Shown here: piece after piece, positions 17,002-24,428 of the stretch
Position numbering within the stretch: position 1 is the stretch's first letter
Layout: every line of letters starts with the position of its first letter
NCBI GenBank assembly: GCA_015488885.1
Contig: WFMW01000023.1
Span: forward strand, 44,622-108,621
Length of the DNA: 64,000 nt
Source: Gammaproteobacteria bacterium
Lineage (GTDB): Bacteria; Pseudomonadota; Gammaproteobacteria; SZUA-229
Direction: 5' to 3'
The notes under the pieces: generated by a model
What the model was told of the DNA's origin: nothing
The model's database searches: none
Seen by the model: only the letters and a program-made list of their open reading frames with translations
Program-made: the position numbers and the translations under genes

Positions 17002-17643
17002 ATGAAAAAAATACCTATTTTAACGTTAGCAGCGACTGTTTTATTCACCGCATGCAGCATTGCCAGCGCCTCAGACCTGTCAAAAAAATGTGATAAATGC
17101 CACGGTAAAAACGGCAATAGTACCGACAGCAAAGTCGCTTCAATTGCAGGTTTTTCTACCTCTGTTCTCCATGATATTCTGCACGAATTTAAAGATGGTG
17201 ATAGAGCTGCCGTCAAATACAAACCCAAGGATGGTAAAAAAACAGACATGAAGGAAATTACTGATAAGCTGAGCGACAAGCAGATAAATGAAATTGCTTT
17301 ACATTACTGTAATCAGTCTTTTATACCACGCAAACAGCCCTTTGACGAAAAACTGGCTAAAAAAGGCAAAAAACTACATAAAAGAAAATGTGAAAAATGT
17401 CATTCAGACGGTGGCACCAAAGCCGATGATGACGCTGCAATTCTGGCTGGACAGGGGCGTAAATATCTGGAGGAACAGTTCCACTTAATCCACACACACG
17501 ACCGCATTGTGCCGAAAAAAATGTGGCATAAGTTCAAACATCTGAAAGACAAACAGATCAAAGAATTGACGGAATATTACATCAGTGAACAAAACGGGAA
17601 ACCCATCGTCAATGATGCGGATACCTGTAACCCGGATAATTAA
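17002..17643 (+). CDS. Diheme cytochrome c, c4 / flavocytochrome c subunit type
   Basis: 213-residue exported cytochrome with a signal peptide (ILTLAATVLFTACSIASA) and two heme sites, CDKCHGKNG at residue 30 and CEKCHSDGG at 130. The two class I domains are alike, and candidate methionine axial ligands are in TDMKEITDKLSD and KKMWHKFKHL. This is the layout of cytochrome c4 and of the heme subunit of sulfide dehydrogenase (FccA). It is divergent from the heptaheme gene across 256 bp, which suggests shared regulation. No flavoprotein subunit is adjacent, so a c4-like electron carrier is preferred over a sulfide dehydrogenase. Confidence 0.85.
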   Translation: MKKIPILTLAATVLFTACSIASASDLSKKCDKCHGKNGNSTDSKVASIAGFSTSVLHDILHEFKDGDRAAVKYKPKDGKKTDMKEITDKLSDKQINEIALHYCNQSFIPRKQPFDEKLAKKGKKLHKRKCEKCHSDGGTKADDDAAILAGQGRKYLEEQFHLIHTHDRIVPKKMWHKFKHLKDKQIKELTEYYISEQNGKPIVNDADTCNPDN

Positions 17644-17696
17644 TAATCTTATCGTTTATACGCTCTGCGGGGAACGATAAAAAAGCTTATTTTTAA

Positions 17697-17748
17697 CCAC
17701 GGAATACACGGAAGAACTTCTTTTCAGTGTATTCCGTGTGTTCCGTGG
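17697..17748. repeat. Dispersed CCACGGA-type inverted repeat, copy 2
   Basis: Ends CCACGGAATACACGGA and GTGTTCCGTGG are inverted copies of each other. It shares its core (ACACGGAAG, GTATTCCGTG) with copies at 10000-10036 and 20973-21005. Confidence 0.75.
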
Positions 17749-17842
17749 TTCTATAAAAACCCATTCACACATCATCCACCTCGCGTTAATATCGCTCCAC
17801 GCTCCGCATCATAACCTGATTGCATTCTTTCGAGGTGCAAGT

Positions 17843-19372
17843 TCAAGGCGCAAGAAAAGCCTGATAGGCAGGATTTTGTGTTTCGTCCCAGTAACTGTAT
17901 GCCAGCGTATCGAGGTGCTGTTTCAGCGCCTCCCGTTCCTCAAGCGGCACCTGCAGGCCAACCAGTACCCGCCCGAAAGCCGCACCGTGGTTACGGTAAT
18001 GAAACAGACTGATATTCCATTTCCTGCCGATACTGGTCAAAAAAGCCAGCAACGCCCCCGGCCTTTCGGGGAATTCAAAACGGTACAGGACTTCATCGAA
18101 CTGCATTTCATGCGCCACACCAACATGGCCGCCAACAATATGGCGAATATGCATTTTCGCCATTTCATTATCGGTCATATCCATAACAATATATTTTTTC
18201 TGCTGTAACCTGTCGAGAATTTCCTGTTTTTCCTGCTGCCCGCCGCGCAGCTTCACCCCGGTAAAAACCTGGGCATTTTTCGCGTCGGCATAACGATAGT
18301 TAAATTCGGTAATCCCGCGTTTGCCAATGGTCTTGCAAAAAGCCCGGAAACTGCCCGGCTTTTCCGGGATGGTTACTGCAAACAGCGCTTCACGGTGCTC
18401 ACCAATTTCTGCCCGTTCCGCCACATGACGCAGACGGTCAAAATTCATATTGGCGCCAGAGCAAATCGCCACTAGCGTAGCATCGTGCAAAGTTTCACAC
18501 CGGCTGTATTTTTTTACCCCGGCCACCGCCAGGGCACCAGCTGGTTCCATAATAGAACGGGTATCATCAAAAATATCCTTAATCGCAGCACAAATCTCAT
18601 CGGTATTGACAGTAATCATTTCATCCACATAGTTACGTGCAATGCGATAAGTTTCCTTACCGGCCTGTTTTACCGCCACCCCATCGGCAAAAATACCCAC
18701 ATGCTTTAATACTGCCCGGCGCTTTTTTTTCAATGCCAGTGCCATACAGGCAGCATCTTCCGGTTCCACGCCAATCACTTTCGTTTCCGGGCGCAAATAT
18801 TTGCTGAACATGGCAATCCCCGCGATCAGGCCACCGCCACCAACGGGCACAAAAATCGCATCAATCGGGTCGGCATGTTGACGATATATTTCCATACCTA
18901 TCGTACCCTGCCCGGCAATCACCGCCGGGTCGTCATAAGGATGAATAAAATCCAGTTGCTGTTGTTCAGCCAGTGCATACGCATAAGCGCAGGCCTCATC
19001 GTAAGTATCCCCGGTTAATACCACCTGCGCGCCATACGACTTGACCGCGTCCACCTTGATTGCCGGGGTGGTCTGCGGCATCACAATCGTAGCTTTAATC
19101 TTTAACCGGCTGGCTGCCAGCGCCACCCCCTGCGCATGATTACCTGCCGAAGCCGCAACCACACCCTTCAGTGTTTTTTTTCTGCTTAACTGATAAATAC
19201 AGTTATAGGCACCACGCAATTTAAACGAAAACACCGATTGCAAATCTTCACGTTTTAACCACACCTTATTGTGCTGACGCAGGGTTAAATTTTTTGCCAG
19301 TTCCAGCGGCGTTTCCACTGCCACATCATAAACCCGCGCAGAAAGTATTTTTTCAATATATTTTATAATCAT
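17843..19372 (-). CDS. ilvA: Threonine ammonia-lyase, biosynthetic
   Basis: 509-residue PLP enzyme that deaminates threonine to 2-oxobutanoate, the first step towards isoleucine. The PLP lysine is K51 in VFSFKLRGAY, followed by ASAGNHAQGVA and the glycine loop PVGGGGLIAG. The C-terminal third has two ACT-like regulatory domains (SFRAFCKTIG...NFNYRYADAKNA type and GALLAFLTSIG...ISLFHYRNHG), so feedback by isoleucine is expected. The ATG at 19372 is preferred to a TTG two codons earlier. No branched-chain synthesis genes are adjacent. Confidence 0.96.
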   Translation of the reverse strand: MIIKYIEKILSARVYDVAVETPLELAKNLTLRQHNKVWLKREDLQSVFSFKLRGAYNCIYQLSRKKTLKGVVAASAGNHAQGVALAASRLKIKATIVMPQTTPAIKVDAVKSYGAQVVLTGDTYDEACAYAYALAEQQQLDFIHPYDDPAVIAGQGTIGMEIYRQHADPIDAIFVPVGGGGLIAGIAMFSKYLRPETKVIGVEPEDAACMALALKKKRRAVLKHVGIFADGVAVKQAGKETYRIARNYVDEMITVNTDEICAAIKDIFDDTRSIMEPAGALAVAGVKKYSRCETLHDATLVAICSGANMNFDRLRHVAERAEIGEHREALFAVTIPEKPGSFRAFCKTIGKRGITEFNYRYADAKNAQVFTGVKLRGGQQEKQEILDRLQQKKYIVMDMTDNEMAKMHIRHIVGGHVGVAHEMQFDEVLYRFEFPERPGALLAFLTSIGRKWNISLFHYRNHGAAFGRVLVGLQVPLEEREALKQHLDTLAYSYWDETQNPAYQAFLAP

Positions 19373-19465
19373 AAGCAAAGAATACAGCGATTAGCCGGGA
19401 GTTGGAAGCAGATATTATAAACCCTCTTTACTACCTATCTCTTTATGGATAAAACGCCTTCAATA

Positions 19466-19482
19466 CTGCCAAAAAGGCAGTA
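19466..19482. promoter_or_regulatory. Small palindrome between ilvA and porin
   Basis: ACTGCC-AAAAA-GGCAGT forms a 6-bp perfect dyad in the divergent gap, about 95 bp upstream of ilvA and 110 bp before the porin start. It could be an operator; no T-run follows, so it is not a terminator. Confidence 0.35.
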
Positions 19483-19590
19483 TAAATTAAAATAGACTTA
19501 TGTTAGAATGCGCGCTGTTTTATATCATAGAAGCATAATCAACGAAGTAATCAACTTTTAGTCATTAACTATTTTTAAGGGTACATTTTA

Positions 19591-20889
19591 ATGAAATTAT
19601 CAACAATCAGTCTTGTTGTTGCCTCACTGCTAAGCACCAGTGCCTACGCAATCGACAACGTAAAAGTCAATGGCGATGCCAAACTTTATTATTCTACTAA
19701 TGACGCAGACTCAGGCGGTCAGTCTGTTAGCCTGTTTAATAAAACCGGCGCTATGGGCCAGGCTGCAATTGGCCTTGGTGCCACTGCTGATTTAACCAAA
19801 GGCGTTTCTGCCGGTATACACTTCACCGGTTTAAGCACGCTGGGCCTGCAAAACCAGCTGGTTAGCGGCGTATGGGAATCTACCAACGGTGTTTCTGACT
19901 CATGGTGGTTTGATGAAGCCTGGATAGCAGGTACTTTAGGCAAAACCACCGCCAAAGTTGGCCGTATGGAACTGGACACCCCTATTGTATTTACTGAAAA
20001 ATGGTCCATTGTAAAAAACACCTTTGAAGCAGCCGTATTAATCAATCAGGATATTCCTGATACCACACTGGTTGCCGCTTATGTAGGTGGTACTAATAGC
20101 AATAATATTGTTAATCCTGTTACCGGTGGAAGTGCTGAAACAAATCCTGCACTAACAGGTTTAGGCAATGCTGGCGGTGTTATACAGAAATTTAATACCA
20201 ATGGCAGCACCAACTTCGGTCAGTTCTACCGTGGTGCTTATGCAATCGCCGCCATTAATAACTCGTACAAACCATTAACCGTACAGATATGGGGCTACGC
20301 AGCACCAGAATATCTGACTGCTTACTGGTTACAGGGTGACTTCAAAATGGACGGAATCCTTGCTGGTGCTCAATACACCAACACTGACTATAATCAGAGC
20401 GTACAGCTTCCTATAGGCCAGGATGTCAGTAATGATGCCTGGGCAATAATGGGTGGTTATGCAATGAAAAATGTTGCTACTGTTAAACTCTCTTTTTCTC
20501 AGACAGGTACTGAAAGCAATGCCGGGCTTGGCGCAGGTATGAACCTGGCTGGCGGTGCAAGTGCACAATCTAAACTGTACACCGAAGCCTGGTGGAACTA
20601 TGGTTATATTACCCGTGCTGATACACAGTCTTATAATATATCCGTTACCGGTAATGTTGCAGGTTTTGACCTGGCGGCATATTACACAAACGCCAATTCA
20701 GATAAAAATGGTGGCACTGCAACCAGACCTGATATGAAAGAATTCACCTTAACCGGTGGTCACTCCTTTGGTCCATTAGATGCAACGGTTGCTTATATTT
20801 ATACTAATGCCGATGATCAAAACCTGGATAGCAATGGCAATGGTCAATCCTTCAATACCGTTCAGGCTTATCTGACTTATAAATTCTAA
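19591..20889 (+). CDS. Outer-membrane porin (OprD/Campylobacter MOMP-like)
   Basis: 432-residue beta-barrel porin. A signal peptide ends at SAYA; the mature part is rich in alternating aromatic strands, and the protein ends in YLTYKF with the terminal phenylalanine used by the BAM machinery. The segment VGRMELDTPIVFTEKWSIV resembles the OprD/major outer membrane porin type of epsilonproteobacteria rather than OmpC-type trimers. AAGGG precedes the start by about 12 bp and a strong terminator follows, so it is monocistronic. Substrate is unknown. It is unrelated in sequence to the porin at 24429. Confidence 0.8.
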   Translation: MKLSTISLVVASLLSTSAYAIDNVKVNGDAKLYYSTNDADSGGQSVSLFNKTGAMGQAAIGLGATADLTKGVSAGIHFTGLSTLGLQNQLVSGVWESTNGVSDSWWFDEAWIAGTLGKTTAKVGRMELDTPIVFTEKWSIVKNTFEAAVLINQDIPDTTLVAAYVGGTNSNNIVNPVTGGSAETNPALTGLGNAGGVIQKFNTNGSTNFGQFYRGAYAIAAINNSYKPLTVQIWGYAAPEYLTAYWLQGDFKMDGILAGAQYTNTDYNQSVQLPIGQDVSNDAWAIMGGYAMKNVATVKLSFSQTGTESNAGLGAGMNLAGGASAQSKLYTEAWWNYGYITRADTQSYNISVTGNVAGFDLAAYYTNANSDKNGGTATRPDMKEFTLTGGHSFGPLDATVAYIYTNADDQNLDSNGNGQSFNTVQAYLTYKF

Positions 20890-20920
20890 TTTCTCTCCAG
20901 ATTTTAGTTTTTTAATTAAA

Positions 20921-20950
20921 AGCCTTGCCCTTGCGGCAAGGCTTTTTTTT
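20921..20950 (+). terminator. Intrinsic terminator of the porin gene
   Basis: A 9-bp perfect stem, AGCCTTGCC with GGCAAGGCT, a 5-nt loop and a run of eight T, located 31 bp after the porin stop codon. Confidence 0.9.
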
Positions 20951-20972
20951 GCATGGCAAAGCTTGTTTTTAG

Positions 20973-21005
20973 CCACGGAAAACACAGAAAACACGGAAGG
21001 ACTTC
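20973..21005. repeat. Dispersed CCACGGA-type repeat, copy 3 (partial)
   Basis: CCACGGAAAACACAGAAAAC followed by ACGGAAGGACTTC matches the left half of copies 1 and 2. The right arm is replaced by a REP-like segment, ATCGTTCCCATTGCGCAGAG and beyond (up to 21063), related to the GCGTGGGAACGATAA family around 26254. Confidence 0.65.
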
Positions 21006-21112
21006 TTATTATCGTTTCCATGCGTAGTGACCATATCGTTCCCATTGCGCAGAGCGTGGGAGCAATAATGAATTGGCTAATGAAAACCTTTTCGATCAGA
21101 CTCTGATTATTC

Positions 21113-21140
21113 TTGCAAATCTACGGCATTGCCGTATAAT
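21113..21140 (+). promoter_or_regulatory. Promoter of the RelE/Xre toxin-antitoxin module
   Basis: TTGCAA (21113-21118) and a perfect TATAAT (21135-21140) are 16 bp apart. Predicted transcription from about 21147 would start downstream of the only upstream TTG start codon (21129) of the toxin, see the toxin entry. Confidence 0.5.
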
Positions 21141-21467
21141 TGGTTTATATTCACGATTATTGAGTCCCCCATATTCTCTAAATTGTGGCCTGATTACTGG
21201 TCCGAAGATGAGCGTGGTCAGTTCTCTGCATGGATTGCTGAAAACCCCGATGCAGGTGATATTGTTCCAGGTTCTGGTGGTATTCGAAAAATCAGGTGGG
21301 GACGAAAAGGCCAGGGTAAAAGAGGGGGTGTACGAATAATTTATTTCACTGCACCTGCCAAAGGCTTGCTTTGGATGCTTACTATTTATGCAAAGTCAAA
21401 TAAAGAAAATATTCCAGCTCACATTCTCAAAGCTTTAAAAGAGGAACTTGTTGATGGTTATGAATGA
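21129..21467 (+). CDS. RelE/HigB-like mRNA interferase toxin
   Basis: 112-residue RelE-superfamily toxin of the type paired with an Xre-type antitoxin. The conserved region starts at FTIIESPIFSK, followed by WIAENPDAGDIVPGSGGIRKIRW, KRGGVRIIYF and LLWMLTIYAKS, matching the group whose partner is NadS-like. No ATG or GTG precedes the conserved region: TTG at 21129 is the only standard start, and it overlaps a TATAAT. Either TTG is used from a further upstream transcript, or an unusual start is used. Toxin first, antitoxin second is the HigBA order. It overlaps the antitoxin by 14 bp. Confidence 0.82.
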   Translation: MPYNWFIFTIIESPIFSKLWPDYWSEDERGQFSAWIAENPDAGDIVPGSGGIRKIRWGRKGQGKRGGVRIIYFTAPAKGLLWMLTIYAKSNKENIPAHILKALKEELVDGYE

Positions 21468-21762
21468 AAAAAAACTTATTGAACGAGATATGAAACGTGA
21501 TATATGGCAGGAAACACTCGATTCTGTGCGCAACATAAAAGCAGGCAACTCAGGGCATACAGAAACAGTGGAATTATCCCCTGTTGTTGAAGCCCGTCAA
21601 AAAACAGGCTTATCTCAATCGCGTTTTGCTGAACTACTAGGCATCTCGGTGCGCACTCTTCAGGACTGGGAGCAAGGTCGCCGCAAGCCAGGCCGTGCCG
21701 CCATGTCTCTTATCCAGATCGCCAAACAACGCCCTGATGTATTACATGAAATATTTGGTTAA
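21454..21762 (+). CDS. Xre-family antitoxin (NadS/HigA-like)
   Basis: 102-residue DNA-binding antitoxin. The C-terminal half is a helix-turn-helix of the Xre type: ARQKTGLSQSRFAELLGISVRTLQ, then DWEQGRRKPGRAAMSLIQIA. The N-terminus probably wraps the toxin. The ATG at 21454 has AGAGG 9 bp upstream and overlaps the toxin end; a second ATG lies two codons later. Such proteins neutralise the toxin and repress the shared promoter, which here is at about 21113-21140. Confidence 0.88.
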   Translation: MVMNEKKLIERDMKRDIWQETLDSVRNIKAGNSGHTETVELSPVVEARQKTGLSQSRFAELLGISVRTLQDWEQGRRKPGRAAMSLIQIAKQRPDVLHEIFG

Positions 21763-21802
21763 TATTCATTATTATCGTTTGTTCCGCGTCACGACTTAAT
21801 GC

Positions 21803-22333
21803 TTATTGTTTCTTTGCTTTTTTATTCAGATATTTATGAAAACGGTCATAATAATATTGCAGTGTAAAATGATCCGGCTGTTTTGTTGTTGCAGGTTTTG
21901 CTGTGGTCGATTTTGCTTTTGATGATTTTTTTGTTGATTGTGTTGTCGGTAATTCTGTTGCAGAGGCTTTATTAACGTCCGTTTTACTACTGCCTGTTTC
22001 CGGCGCGCTTGCCGCTTTTTCAACTTTGTCTTTTTTGTTTTCTACAGCACCATCACTATCGCCATCGGGTGCGGCTTTATTCTCATCCGCAAAGGTTGGT
22101 TCCCAGTCTTCCTTCAGCCAGGTATCGAGGCCTTTTTGCATGGCACCCTGGCCATGCATTTCTTTATCCTGCTGATAAACGGCCGAGCCGGTTATTTTTG
22201 CCCCCACACCCTGTTTGATAGCCGCATTAGGCTGTTGTGCATCACTTTCATCAGATGATGACCTGACTGTTGTTGGCCCGCTGCATGCGGCTACGATTAT
22301 GGTCACCGGCAGTAACAATATTAAATGCTTCAT
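21803..22333 (-). CDS. Hypothetical lipoprotein with low-complexity Lys/Thr/Ser-rich tail
   Basis: 176-residue predicted lipoprotein: signal MKHLILLLPVTIIVAAC with the lipobox cysteine at residue 17. The only conserved-looking part is the middle, GAKITGSAVYQQDKEMHGQG and LDTWLKEDWEPTF. The rest is a disordered Ser/Thr/Lys/Ala linker and a basic end (YYYDRFHKYLNKKAKKQ). A tether to the envelope with a basic, possibly peptidoglycan- or nucleic-acid-facing, end is one reading. I do not recognise the family. Confidence 0.7.
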   Translation of the reverse strand: MKHLILLLPVTIIVAACSGPTTVRSSSDESDAQQPNAAIKQGVGAKITGSAVYQQDKEMHGQGAMQKGLDTWLKEDWEPTFADENKAAPDGDSDGAVENKKDKVEKAASAPETGSSKTDVNKASATELPTTQSTKKSSKAKSTTAKPATTKQPDHFTLQYYYDRFHKYLNKKAKKQ

Positions 22334-22365
22334 CAGATTTTTATTACCTCACAAAATATCTGGGT

Positions 22366-22518
22366 TAGCCCGAATATTTCATGGGAATGCAGGATTTTTT
22401 CCAAAAACTGCATAGCGGGCAACAGCTACATCGTGTATTTTTCTAATATACCAGTATTTATTAGTATATTCATTACGTTATGCCATATTTATAGCGTTCC
22501 TATGAAATATTCGGCTTA
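22366..22518. mobile_element. MITE-like element, short copy (153 bp)
   Basis: Imperfect terminal inverted repeats of about 22 bp (TAGCCCGAATATTTCATGGG at the left; CCTATGAAATATTCGGCTTA at the right) bound a 153-bp non-coding element. Inside are GCAGGATTTTTT and AAAAACTGC arms and an AATATACCA/TAGTATATT hairpin. The sequence recurs at 24003-24250 with a 95-bp extra palindromic segment. No transposase is present. It lies between a lipoprotein gene and rpiA. Confidence 0.8.
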
Positions 22519-22582
22519 GACTATATTCCAGCCGCCATTCATTGTAACATTCACCTACCACTATTAGCGAATAGAGAGAGTT

Positions 22583-23245
22583 ATGACCCAGGATGAAATG
22601 AAACGCAAGGCCGCCGAAGCGGCACTGGAATATGTTATTGCCGATGAAATTATCGGTGTCGGAACCGGTTCAACCGTTAACCACTTTATCGATGTACTGG
22701 CTGAAGTCAAACATAAAATCAATGGCGCTGTTTCCAGCTCGGAAGCGTCAACAGCACGTATGCAGGCACATGGTATTAAAGTTTATGACCTGAATGATGT
22801 CGGTGACCTGTCGGTTTATATTGATGGCGCCGATGAATCCGACCATTATCTTAATTTAATTAAAGGCGGTGGCGGCGCTTTGACGCGTGAAAAGATTATT
22901 GCCGGTGCCAGCAGAAAATTTGTCTGTATCGCGGATGAATCCAAACTGGTGGATGTGATGGGTGAGTTCCCGCTACCGGTTGAAGTTATCCCGATGGCAC
23001 GCAGTTTCATTGCCCGCGAACTGGTAAAAGCCGGTGGCCGTCCGGTCTGGCGCGAAAACTTCGTTACCGATAACGGCAATGATATTCTTGATGTCCATGA
23101 CCTGAAGATCATGGAGCCGGTCAAACTGGAAAATGCATTAAACAAACTCCCCGGTATTGTTACCGTGGGTATTTTTGCCAATCGCCCGGCAGACGTACTG
23201 ATTTTAGGCACCCCGGAAGGTGCCAGAACGGTTTTGTCGAAATAA
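22583..23245 (+). CDS. rpiA: Ribose-5-phosphate isomerase A
   Basis: 220-residue isomerase interconverting ribose 5-phosphate and ribulose 5-phosphate in the pentose phosphate pathway. Family signatures are [30 protein letters not shown] with the catalytic aspartates, and [14 protein letters not shown]. Length is typical (219 in E. coli). GAGAGAG sits just before the ATG. In E. coli rpiA and ilvA are not linked; here rpiA stands alone, flanked by repeats on both sides. Confidence 0.97.
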   Translation: MTQDEMKRKAAEAALEYVIADEIIGVGTGSTVNHFIDVLAEVKHKINGAVSSSEASTARMQAHGIKVYDLNDVGDLSVYIDGADESDHYLNLIKGGGGALTREKIIAGASRKFVCIADESKLVDVMGEFPLPVEVIPMARSFIARELVKAGGRPVWRENFVTDNGNDILDVHDLKIMEPVKLENALNKLPGIVTVGIFANRPADVLILGTPEGARTVLSK

Positions 23246-23311
23246 TAACCCCTTTACCAGACCCCCTTTGGTAAACCTTTATCGTTCCTGCTTGCTCTGC
23301 GTTAAAATTTT

Positions 23312-23396
23312 ATCGTTCCCACGCTCCGCGTGGAAACGCATTGCAAGGATGCTCCGCGTCCGTTCGGGATGCAATAACCGGACTACACTGTTTAAC
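23312..23396. repeat. Dispersed composite repeat, left half (A)
   Basis: Starts with the palindromic CGTTCCCACGCTCCGCGTGG and ends with ACCGGACTACACTGTTTAAC. The same sequence is found at 26062-26146, there followed directly by part B. Here part B (24285) is about 890 bp away, with the yoeB-yefM genes and a MITE in between. Confidence 0.85.
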
Positions 23397-23414
23397 ACTC
23401 ACTGTTAGGGCAAT

Positions 23415-23684
23415 TTAAAATTGATCGTAGTGACCGCCAATCGCATAAATGTAAATGTAATCTTTGTCATACTTATAGATAACACGGTCTTTTTGGCTAA
23501 TGCGTCGAGACCACAAACCAGAGAGGTTGTGTTTTAATGGTTCAGGTTTTCCAGTTCCAGTACGTGGGTCATCACGGAGCATTTCTTTTAATAAACGGCA
23601 AAGCACTTTGTGTAGCTTTTTGTCCTTTAGTCTAAGTTCTTCATATGCTGCCCAGGTATTACCCTCAAATACCAGTGATCTCAT
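23415..23684 (-). CDS. yoeB: YoeB/Txe-family mRNA interferase toxin
   Basis: 89-residue ribosome-dependent endoribonuclease. The segment GKPEPLKHNLSGLWSRRISQ is nearly identical to the corresponding part of E. coli YoeB (GKPEPLKHNLSGFWSRRI), and DRVIYKYDKD and the terminal GGHYDQF fit the catalytic C-terminus, though the usual final HYH is HYD here. It overlaps the upstream yefM by 20 bp. The module lies inside a split dispersed repeat, a sign of acquisition by insertion or recombination. Confidence 0.93.
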   Translation of the reverse strand: MRSLVFEGNTWAAYEELRLKDKKLHKVLCRLLKEMLRDDPRTGTGKPEPLKHNLSGLWSRRISQKDRVIYKYDKDYIYIYAIGGHYDQF

Positions 23685-23946
23685 CTAGCTCTCCGGCAGT
23701 AGGTTTATATCCTTTATTTTTAGCATTTGTAGCAGCTGAGGCTGCAATCTGTTTCATTAAGTCACTGTTTTGCAAAACATATAGTGTTTCTTGCTCACGC
23801 TCCCAGTCGTCCGCACTTAAAACGACAAAATCATCACCACTTCTGCGCGTAACTTTTAATGGTAAATGCTGCGTAACCACCTGTTCCACAAAGCTTTTTA
23901 GATTGTCTCTAAATTTATTTACACTTATGCTGTTCATGTCGCCCAT
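23665..23946 (-). CDS. yefM: YefM-family antitoxin
   Basis: 93-residue Phd/YefM antitoxin. The N-terminal DNA-binding part ISVNKFRDNLKSFVEQVVTQHLPL is followed by VTRRSGDDFVVLSADDWE, the usual YefM core, then a helical, probably disordered toxin-binding C-terminus (LMKQIAASAATNAKNKG). ATGs at 23946 and three codons later are both possible. It precedes and overlaps yoeB, the standard order, and should repress the pair from a promoter at 23950-24000. Confidence 0.93.
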   Translation of the reverse strand: MGDMNSISVNKFRDNLKSFVEQVVTQHLPLKVTRRSGDDFVVLSADDWEREQETLYVLQNSDLMKQIAASAATNAKNKGYKPTAGELDEITGI

Positions 23947-24002
23947 CTATATATCGTACTGTAACTCCGTACATAATAGTAGCAAAGCCCGAACAAGTCA
24001 AT

Positions 24003-24250
24003 TAACCCGGATATTTCATGGGAATGCAGGATTTTGGGGAAATCTCAGTGTGTCAGTTTTGACGATTCGCCGAAAAGCATAGCCATAGCTATGGTTACAG
24101 GCGAATCGTCAAAAATGGCCGCTGAGATTTTTCTAAAAACTGCATAGCGGGCAACGGGTACATAGTGTATTTTTCTAATATACTAATATTTATTAGTATA
24201 TTCATTATGTTAAGCCATATTTATAGCGTTCCCATGAAATATTCGGGTTA
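24003..24250. mobile_element. MITE-like element, long copy (248 bp) with nested palindrome
   Basis: 22-bp terminal inverted repeats with a single mismatch (TAACCCGGATATTTCATGGG at the left; CCCATGAAATATTCGGGTTA at the right). Compared with the copy at 22366-22518, a segment of about 95 bp (24035-24129) is added. That segment is itself a near-perfect hairpin with 15-bp arms (24057-24071 and 24100-24114), outer arms AAATCTCAG/CTGAGATTT and the 12-bp palindrome CCATAGCTATGG at its tip. No coding capacity. No clear target duplication. Confidence 0.85.
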
Positions 24251-24284
24251 ACGGCGACCGCAAAAAGCGCGTCGCGTTATTTCA

Positions 24285-24365
24285 AACGATAGCCTGCATC
24301 TGTTTCAAGTGCAGCAAGGCTTTTTTCTCTTTACAGTCATTTGTAACCGCGACGCAGAGCATCTT
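24285..24365. repeat. Dispersed composite repeat, right half (B)
   Basis: Begins AACGATAGCCTGCATCTGTT and includes CAGTCATTTGTAACCGCGAC. It matches 26149-26236, where it directly follows part A. Here it is separated from part A (23312-23396) by the yefM-yoeB module and a MITE. Confidence 0.8.
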
Positions 24366-24374
24366 GTTTCACCC

Positions 24375-24407
24375 AAAAAAAAACGGGATCCGAAGACCCC
24401 GTTTTTT
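24375..24407 (-). terminator. Intrinsic terminator of the second porin gene
   Basis: AAAAAACGGG pairs with CCCGTTTTTT across a 10-nt loop, 22 bp beyond the porin stop on the minus strand, and an extended T-run follows on that strand. It is symmetrical enough to stop transcription from both sides. Confidence 0.85.
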
Positions 24408-24428
24408 CAAACCCTTAATCGAAAACGA

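Noticed and set aside
17002..17643. Sulfide dehydrogenase cytochrome subunit (fccA)
   Set aside because: The diheme pattern fits, but no flavoprotein subunit fccB is adjacent and the protein is equally like cytochrome c4; the neutral name was kept.
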